Positions 58,378 through 64,000 of a stretch of 64,000 nucleotides of DNA are shown one piece after another. Source of the stretch: Dokdonella immobilis (GTDB taxonomy: Bacteria; Pseudomonadota; Gammaproteobacteria; Xanthomonadales; Rhodanobacteraceae); NCBI RefSeq assembly GCF_900115085.1, contig NZ_FOVF01000028.1, positions 1-64,000 of the forward strand, given 5' to 3'. Below the pieces are notes generated by a model. The model was not told the DNA's origin. It saw only the letters and a program-made list of their open reading frames with translations, and made no database searches. Positions within the stretch are counted from its first letter, which is position 1. Every line of letters starts with the position of its first letter. The position numbers and the translations under genes were made by a program.

Positions 58378-61300
58378 ACGACAGCGCCCCCGACACCCGC
58401 GAGCGATACAGCGCCCACCTGCCGGCCTTGCACCTGCTGGCGAATCTGGGCTGGCGCTATCTGACCGTGGCGGAGTGTCTGGCGCTGCGCGGCAGCACCC
58501 GCGAGGTGCTGTTGAAACCGCGCCTGGTCGAGGTGCTGCAGAGTCGCCGCTTCGACTACAAGGGCGAGCGCTTTCCGCTGTCACCCAGCGCGATCGACCA
58601 GATCGTGCGCGAGCTATCGGCTTTGTCGATGGCCGAAGGATTGTTGGCAGCCAACGAGCGGCTGTACAACAAGCTGGCGCTGGGCATTACCGTCACCGAG
58701 TTCATGCCGGACGGCAAGAAGCACCAGCCGACTGTTCCCATCATCGACTGGACCGATCCGGCCGCGAACCTGTGGGACGTGACCGAGGAGTGTGAGTTGC
58801 TGTCCGCTCAGGGCACGCATCACCGCACGCCGGACATCGTCTGTTACGTCAACGGCTTGCCGCTGGTGGTGATCGAGGCGAAGCGGCCGGAGTCGGGCCA
58901 TGTCGGCAAGGCGATGGTGACCGAGGGCATCAGCCAGCACCTGCGCAACCAGCGTCAGGACGAGATTCCGCAGCTTTTCGCCTATGCCCAGCTGCTGCTG
59001 GCGATCAGCCAGACTGATGGCCGTTACGGCACCACGCACACGGCGACCAAATTCTGGGCGCGCTGGCGCGAGGAGGAGTTCGACGAGAAGCCGCTGGAAG
59101 CGATCAAGAACCGCATGCTGCCCCGGGATACGCAGCGCGCTTTGTTCGAAGGCAAACCGGCCCGGTTGCGCAGCTACTTCGAGGCGATGTGGTCGCAGCC
59201 GATGCTGCTCACCGATCAGGACCGCCTGCTGGTGGGGTTGCTTACCCCCGTGCGGCTGCTGGAGTTCCTGCGCGGCTTTGTGCTGTTCGACCGCAAGGTA
59301 GGCAAGCTGGTGGCGCGTTACCAGCAGTTCTTTGGCATCCGCGCCTTGCTGGCACGCATTGCACAGAAGCGTCCCGACGGCGGACGCGAGGGTGGGGTGC
59401 TATGGCATACCACCGGCTCGGGCAAGAGTTTCACCATGGTGTTCCTGACCAAGGCGCTGCTGTTGACCAGCGCGCTGAAAGAATGCCGCGTGGTGGTGGT
59501 GACCGATCGCATCGACCTGGAAACCCAGCTGGCGCGCAACTTCATCACCGGCGGCGCCTTCGGCTCGGCCATCGCCACCCGCAAGGAGGGCGAGGGCAGC
59601 AAGGTGACCTCCGGGCGCGAGCTGGCCAGGCGCATCGGCCATGGCACGGAGCGCATCACCTTTTCGCTGGTGCAGAAGTTCAACACCGCCTCCAAGTTGC
59701 CGGAATGCCGCAACGATTCGCCGGACCTGATCGTGCTGGTGGATGAGGGCCATCGCAGCCATGGCGGCGAAACCCACGAGCGTATGCGCAAGGCATTGCC
59801 GAAAGCCGCCTACATCGCCTTCACCGGCACGCCGCTGCTGAAGAACGAGAAGACCGCCAACAAATTCGGCCCCATCGTGCACGCCTATTCCATGCAACGG
59901 GCCGTGGAGGACGAGACCGTGGCGCCGCTGCTCTACGAAGAGCGGGTGCCGGAGCTGGATATCAACGAAGAGGCGGTCAATCGCTGGTTCGACAAGATCA
60001 CCGCTGGCCTGTCGCCCGCACAAAGTTCGGATCTCAAGAAGAAATTTGCGGGCAAGCGGGCCGTCTACGGCGCGGCCAATCGCATCGAACTGATCGCCTG
60101 GGATATCGCCAGCCACTTCAACGAGAACATCAAGCAGCTGGATATCGGCCTGAAAGGCCAGGTCGCAACCGACAGCAAGCTCGACGCGATCCGCTACAAG
60201 CGGGCGCTGGATGACACCGGCCTGGTGACCAGCGCCGTGGTGATCTCCGCCCCCGATACACGTGAAGGCAATAGCGAGATTGACGAAGACGCGATGCCGG
60301 AAGTGCAGAAGTGGTGGAAGCAGAACATCATCGATCAGAAGCGCGATGCCGAAGACTACGAGAAGCAGGTGCTGCAGGACTTCGGCAGCGACGGCTCGCC
60401 CGACCTGCTGATCGTGGTCGACAAGCTGCTCACCGGCTTCGACGAGCCGCGCAACACCGTGCTGTATATCGACAAGCCGCTGAAGGGCCACAACCTGATT
60501 CAGGCCGTGGCACGCGTGAATCGCCTGCATGATGCCAAGCGCTACGGCGTGCTGGTGGATTACCGCGGCATCCTCAAGGAGCTGGATATCGCGGTGCGCG
60601 CCTATCAGGAGCTGGAAGAACGCACGCAAGGCGGCTTCGATCTGGCCGACCTCGATGGCCTGTATCAAGCCTTCAGTACCGAATACAAACGCCTGCCTAC
60701 CCTGCACGACCGCCTCTGGTCTTTCTTCAAGAACGTGGTCAATCGCAAGGACGCCGAGCAGTACCGACAGATTCTGAGCCCGCGCTTCGTCACGGGTGCC
60801 GATGGCGAGGAATACGACGAGCGACAGAAAATGCGCGACGATTTTTCGGCGGTGCTGACCGAGTTTGGCCTATGCCTACAAACGGCGCTGTCATCCCGTA
60901 GCTTCTTCGAGGACCAAAGCTTCTCCGAAGAGCTGATTCGTCGCTACAAGGACGACCTGCGCTTCTTCTTCGGCCTGCGCCAGAAAGCCCGAGTGGATGC
61001 GATGGAAACCGTCGACTACAGCGTCTACGAGGAACAGATTCGCAAGCTGGTGGACAAACAGGTGATCGGCCGGGAAGTGCGCGATCCACCAGGTGTGTAC
61101 CTGGTGCACGAGCTGGGCACGGCCGAGGATCTGCAGGAATGGTCAAAAGAGAAGACGCGCAACGAAACTGACCTGATCAAGACCCGCGTGCGCAAGACGA
61201 TTGAGCAGGAATTGGCCGAGGATCCCTACGCCCAGAAGGTTTTTGGTGAGTTGCTGCGGCAGGCCATCGCCGAGGCGGAAGCCATGTTCGACCACCCGCT

Positions 61301-61670
61301 CAAGCAATACGCGCTTTTCAAGGAGTTCGAGCAAAAAATCCAGGCACGAGAGACGCCAGGCGTGCCCTCTTCCCTCGCGGAAAACCGACACGCGATGGCT
61401 TACTTTGGGGCTCTGAAGTTGGCAATTGGTGAAACCGCCTTTGACGAAATGAATGAGACCGAAAACAAGTCCTACGCCGACCTGGCGCTGGAAGTGGATG
61501 AGATCGTGCGCAATGCCATCGCTGAAAACTCACTCAGCCCACTAAACATCGAATCAGCTGTGCGAAAGGCGCTGCTACCAAAACTATTTGAGCGTGTTGG
61601 GTTGGACCAGGCCAAGGCTGCAATTGACCAGATCATTCAGATCGTTCGTGTAGGCCTTAGTCGTGCGTGA
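58374..61670 (+). CDS. hsdR: Type I restriction subunit HsdR
   Basis: 1098 residues. The nuclease site shows RTPDIVCYVNGLPLVVIEAKRP with Asp154, Glu168 and Lys170. The translocase has Walker A TTGSGKSFT (about 344-352) and DEGH (457-460), and ends with a helical assembly domain. It cuts unmodified DNA after ATP-driven translocation. Its 3' end overlaps the YgjP-like gene by 8 bp. Confidence 0.95.
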   Translation: MNDSAPDTRERYSAHLPALHLLANLGWRYLTVAECLALRGSTREVLLKPRLVEVLQSRRFDYKGERFPLSPSAIDQIVRELSALSMAEGLLAANERLYNKLALGITVTEFMPDGKKHQPTVPIIDWTDPAANLWDVTEECELLSAQGTHHRTPDIVCYVNGLPLVVIEAKRPESGHVGKAMVTEGISQHLRNQRQDEIPQLFAYAQLLLAISQTDGRYGTTHTATKFWARWREEEFDEKPLEAIKNRMLPRDTQRALFEGKPARLRSYFEAMWSQPMLLTDQDRLLVGLLTPVRLLEFLRGFVLFDRKVGKLVARYQQFFGIRALLARIAQKRPDGGREGGVLWHTTGSGKSFTMVFLTKALLLTSALKECRVVVVTDRIDLETQLARNFITGGAFGSAIATRKEGEGSKVTSGRELARRIGHGTERITFSLVQKFNTASKLPECRNDSPDLIVLVDEGHRSHGGETHERMRKALPKAAYIAFTGTPLLKNEKTANKFGPIVHAYSMQRAVEDETVAPLLYEERVPELDINEEAVNRWFDKITAGLSPAQSSDLKKKFAGKRAVYGAANRIELIAWDIASHFNENIKQLDIGLKGQVATDSKLDAIRYKRALDDTGLVTSAVVISAPDTREGNSEIDEDAMPEVQKWWKQNIIDQKRDAEDYEKQVLQDFGSDGSPDLLIVVDKLLTGFDEPRNTVLYIDKPLKGHNLIQAVARVNRLHDAKRYGVLVDYRGILKELDIAVRAYQELEERTQGGFDLADLDGLYQAFSTEYKRLPTLHDRLWSFFKNVVNRKDAEQYRQILSPRFVTGADGEEYDERQKMRDDFSAVLTEFGLCLQTALSSRSFFEDQSFSEELIRRYKDDLRFFFGLRQKARVDAMETVDYSVYEEQIRKLVDKQVIGREVRDPPGVYLVHELGTAEDLQEWSKEKTRNETDLIKTRVRKTIEQELAEDPYAQKVFGELLRQAIAEAEAMFDHPLKQYALFKEFEQKIQARETPGVPSSLAENRHAMAYFGALKLAIGETAFDEMNETENKSYADLALEVDEIVRNAIAENSLSPLNIESAVRKALLPKLFERVGLDQAKAAIDQIIQIVRVGLSRA

Positions 61671-62415
61671 TCTTGCCGTGGGAGAAGCGGACTGGAGCTT
61701 TCAATACGGCTCCGAAATCGTCTATTTCGCGGTTCGCCGACAACCCCTGCGGCGAAACAGCTCGATCAACATTCATGTGGAGCCTGAGGGGAACGTGTTG
61801 GTGGATGCGCCGGCGGATGCGTCGAGAGCATCGATTCTCGCCGCAGTGCGCAAGCGCAGCCGATGGATTCAGGGGCACGTGAGCGCGTTTCTTCGTCGTC
61901 GTGAGCACGTTCTTCCACGAGAATATGTAAGCGGCGAGTCCTTCATGTACCTAGGACGGCGCTACCGACTTAAGGTTATTGCGGGCGAGAGTGCCGAAGT
62001 GAGTGTGAAACTGCGTGGCGGACACTTGGAGTTGCGCTTGGCAAACCCCCTGCGTCAGATGGTTCGCGAGGCAACGAAAGGATGGATTCGAGATCGGGCC
62101 AGGAAAGTATTTGCAGATCGCTTGGATGCAGTGTTGGCGGACCTTAATTGGAGGCTACCCGCACCGACCATGCGGCTTCAGGCAATGAATGCTCAATGGG
62201 GAAGCTGTTCACCGAGCGGCAGACTGACCCTAAACCCCTGGTTGGTGAAGGCCCCGCGTGATTGCATCGATTACGTAATCCTTCACGAGCTCTGCCATCT
62301 TAAGGAACACAACCACAGCCGGCGCTTCTATAGGCTATTGGACAAGAACATGCCGCCGTGGCGTAGCAGAAAGAAGCGGCTGGATGAGCTGGCCGAAGTG
62401 ATACTCAACATGTAG
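61663..62415 (+). CDS. YgjP-like zinc metallopeptidase
   Basis: 250 residues from GTG 61663 inside the hsdR 3' end. The active site YVILHELCHLKEHNHSRRFYRLL is the HExxH...NH form of the YgjP/SprT-like family, with the upstream WGSCSPSGRLTLNPWLV also conserved. Such peptidases frequently follow hsdR; they may process or control the restriction complex. No membrane segment, so cytosolic. Confidence 0.9.
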   Translation: MRDLAVGEADWSFQYGSEIVYFAVRRQPLRRNSSINIHVEPEGNVLVDAPADASRASILAAVRKRSRWIQGHVSAFLRRREHVLPREYVSGESFMYLGRRYRLKVIAGESAEVSVKLRGGHLELRLANPLRQMVREATKGWIRDRARKVFADRLDAVLADLNWRLPAPTMRLQAMNAQWGSCSPSGRLTLNPWLVKAPRDCIDYVILHELCHLKEHNHSRRFYRLLDKNMPPWRSRKKRLDELAEVILNM

Positions 62416-62457
62416 ACAGTCGCAGGGAGATATGATGCTAATGGCAGAACTAAACTC

Positions 62458-63003
62458 ATGATTGCAATTCTAGGCTGGGGATCGTTGGTCTGGGACCCCA
62501 GAACGCTTGCTATTCATCGCTACTGGCACTGCGATGGCCCATATGTCCGAGCGGAGTTTCTTCGGCAGTCGAACGACGGCCGGCTTACACTCGTGCTCTC
62601 GCATGCTGTGGGCCCGGTTCGATCACTTTGGGCTACATCAACTGACGATAGTCTTGCGCACGCTCGCAAGAGTCTGTGTGCCCGCGAGGGCATTGCTTCC
62701 AAGAACATTGACAAGAGTATCGGGTCATGGTCTCGCGGCGACCCAAATCCAGACTGCATTCTGGAGCTTGAGCCTTGGGCAAGTGCCCGAGGCATTGAGT
62801 CTGTCGTCTGGACTGCTTTGCCGCCAAAGTTCAAGGATCGAAATGGTGACAGTCCAACCGTTGATCAAGCAGTTTTATACCTTGGAGGTCTGGCCGGGCC
62901 TGCTCGTGATCTTGCACAAGAATATATTCGTAGGACACCGCAACAGATTGACACCGAGTACCGCCGCCGCATCGAGTCTGTTCTGGGGTGGACTTATGCT
63001 TGA
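62458..63003 (+). CDS. Gamma-glutamylcyclotransferase-like hypothetical protein
   Basis: 181 residues. MIAILGWGSLVWDPRTL looks like the (Y/W)GS(L) loop that opens a gamma-glutamylcyclotransferase-like fold, and RAEFLRQSNDGRLTLVLSHA is shared with an uncharacterised family I have seen in other bacteria. Lower GC than the rest of the operon. It starts 42 bp after the peptidase gene. Activity is uncertain. Confidence 0.7.
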   Translation: MIAILGWGSLVWDPRTLAIHRYWHCDGPYVRAEFLRQSNDGRLTLVLSHAVGPVRSLWATSTDDSLAHARKSLCAREGIASKNIDKSIGSWSRGDPNPDCILELEPWASARGIESVVWTALPPKFKDRNGDSPTVDQAVLYLGGLAGPARDLAQEYIRRTPQQIDTEYRRRIESVLGWTYA

Positions 63004-63098
63004 CGCGAAGGCACCAGGAAATAACACTGCGTCAATGCCAAGCCCAATCCGCGCGCTGGCATAATTCGGGCGCAAGGCCTCAATGGAGCCATCTTATA

Positions 63099-63491
63099 TT
63101 GTCAACTATTCCCCTCCAAAAGGCCGTCGCCTTTATCAGTTCAGACATAGAGGCTCTCCTCGGTGCCATTCCAGTTCCATTGGGCACTGCCGATCCACCT
63201 AACTCATCTGGCGTGTACATGTTCCTCGTTGACGACGCGATCGTCTATGTCGGGGAAGCAAAAGGCTCTCAAGGACTTCGGGATCGCCTTCTCCGCAAAC
63301 ACATTTCGGGCGACGACAAACACGCCTGCCAACGCGCCTTCAAAGAGAAAATACCTGATCGCATGTTAAGGCGTACGTACATCAAGGAAAATGTGTTTGC
63401 GCGGTGGCTACCAATTCCAGATTCTGATCGCATCTCTGCAGTTGAGCGACTGCTAATTTGGTTGTACAAGCCAGCATGGAATCAAAAATAG
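63099..63491 (+). CDS. GIY-YIG nuclease-like protein
   Basis: 130 residues from TTG 63099 (TGGAG ten bases upstream); the frame is open to 62988. SGVYMFLVDDAIVYVGEAKGSQGLRDRLLRKH matches the GIY-YIG core (GVY ... VYVG), with Arg in the RDRLLRKH helix and a late Glu in AVERLLIWLYKPAWN. Probably a small DNA-cutting or mobility protein. Lower GC than the backbone. Confidence 0.68.
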   Translation: MSTIPLQKAVAFISSDIEALLGAIPVPLGTADPPNSSGVYMFLVDDAIVYVGEAKGSQGLRDRLLRKHISGDDKHACQRAFKEKIPDRMLRRTYIKENVFARWLPIPDSDRISAVERLLIWLYKPAWNQK

Positions 63492-63555
63492 TCCTGCTGA
63501 TCATTTATATCAGGGTTCGGACTTCAGGATCGGATTTCACTCCGCACTTGAATAC

Positions 63556-63930
63556 ATGTTCATGACAAACAGCTCAAGATACGAAAAGATAAAGAAGGAT
63601 ATTGGCGGCATCGTTTTTGGGATGGCGATGGTGGCGATAGGCTTCTGGATGTTAGATTCCAACGACACATTTGTCGTGTGCGGTCGTGGCGGCTGCAACT
63701 CCGGAAATTCAGTTGCATTGAGCGCTGTACTAATGGGCGCAATCGTGATTTTTCTGGGTGCACGTGGCGCCTTCCGTAGATTCTTTTCATTTCGGTCAAC
63801 ATCAATTGCGAAGTATGCTGGGCAGACGCCCTATGGAACGCTGGAGCAATACGAAGCAATACTGCGGAAATCAGGCGTTTCTGAAGAGCAAATCCAAGCG
63901 GAACTGCTCAAGTACAGCCGTAGTGCCTAG
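63556..63930 (+). CDS. Small two-helix membrane protein
   Basis: 124 residues, not recognised. Two membrane helices (IGGIVFGMAMVAIGFWML and VALSAVLMGAIVIFLGARG) flank a short loop with CGRGGC; the cytosolic tail TPYGTLEQYEAILRKSGVSEEQIQAELLKY resembles a SHOCT-like short helix pair. Small membrane proteins in defence islands can be effectors, but nothing proves that here. Confidence 0.65.
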   Translation: MFMTNSSRYEKIKKDIGGIVFGMAMVAIGFWMLDSNDTFVVCGRGGCNSGNSVALSAVLMGAIVIFLGARGAFRRFFSFRSTSIAKYAGQTPYGTLEQYEAILRKSGVSEEQIQAELLKYSRSA

Positions 63931-64000
63931 CCATTCAGTCACGGTCAAGCATCACTACGCGCCAAGTTGCCCTAGTACCGAAATGCTTGCCCGATGACCA

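Noticed and set aside
59400-60707. Minus-strand frame of 435 codons opposite hsdR
   Set aside because: Shadow of the HsdR translocase region, with no domain of its own.

Overview
The window is high-GC DNA with the gene style of a gammaproteobacterium of the Lysobacterales (Xanthomonadales), possibly the Rhodanobacteraceae. This rests on the gene families seen: a TonB-dependent receptor paired with a flavin-dependent halogenase, a GPH sugar symporter, a separate ntrBC operon, RDD proteins with pilin-like tails and a DUF4124 protein. It is an inference, because no rRNA or other phylogenetic marker is present.

Layout. (1) 68-2418: divergent uppP and glnA. (2) 2419-4802: a block of intergenic hairpins, a TPR-sulfotransferase and a small cysteine-rich protein. 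(3) 4848-14162: a beta-glucoside utilisation locus. It has a TonB-dependent receptor, GH1 beta-glucosidase, GPH symporter, LacI regulator and ROK kinase on the minus strand, facing away from a tryptophan-halogenase-like flavoprotein, with three LacI-type operators between. (4) 14322-15539: a complete IS3-family element. (5) 16146-28405: a first defence island. It carries a three-gene Druantia-like operon (large protein, small protein, 1821-residue DUF1998 helicase), a convergent DruA/DUF4338-like gene, and a coupled pair made of a catalytically degenerate ImmA/IrrE-like protein and a class III nucleotide cyclase homologue. (6) 28703-32959: ntrB-ntrC, a membrane-anchored protein and a GNAT acetyltransferase, coupled by overlapping ATGA junctions. 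(7) 33039-50501: mainly core genes, including an LpxL-type acyltransferase, a 2OG-Fe(II) oxygenase, a FadI-type thiolase, two tandem RDD/pilin-like proteins, a sixA-yceI-phospholipase D operon, a ParA ATPase, two paralogous secreted proteins, dinB, a MITE-like repeat and csbD. (8) 50732 to the end: a second, lower-GC defence island. It has a short type II CBASS (HNH-SAVED effector, CD-NTase, E2-like protein), a divergent type I restriction-modification operon (half-HsdS, HsdM, RhuM, HsdS, HsdR, YgjP-like peptidase) and three poorly known genes.

How it works together. The sugar locus forms one route: outer-membrane uptake, inner-membrane symport, hydrolysis of a beta-glucoside, phosphorylation of glucose and repression by LacI. 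glnA and ntrBC are usually neighbours but here lie about 26 kb apart, with the sugar locus, the IS and the first defence island between them, so this looks like an insertion hotspot. In the second island CBASS and the restriction operon diverge from a short region holding two copies of one palindrome, which suggests shared control.

The best candidates for something new are the pseudo-protease plus cyclase pair (26751-28405) and the mixed-type Druantia-like locus beside it.
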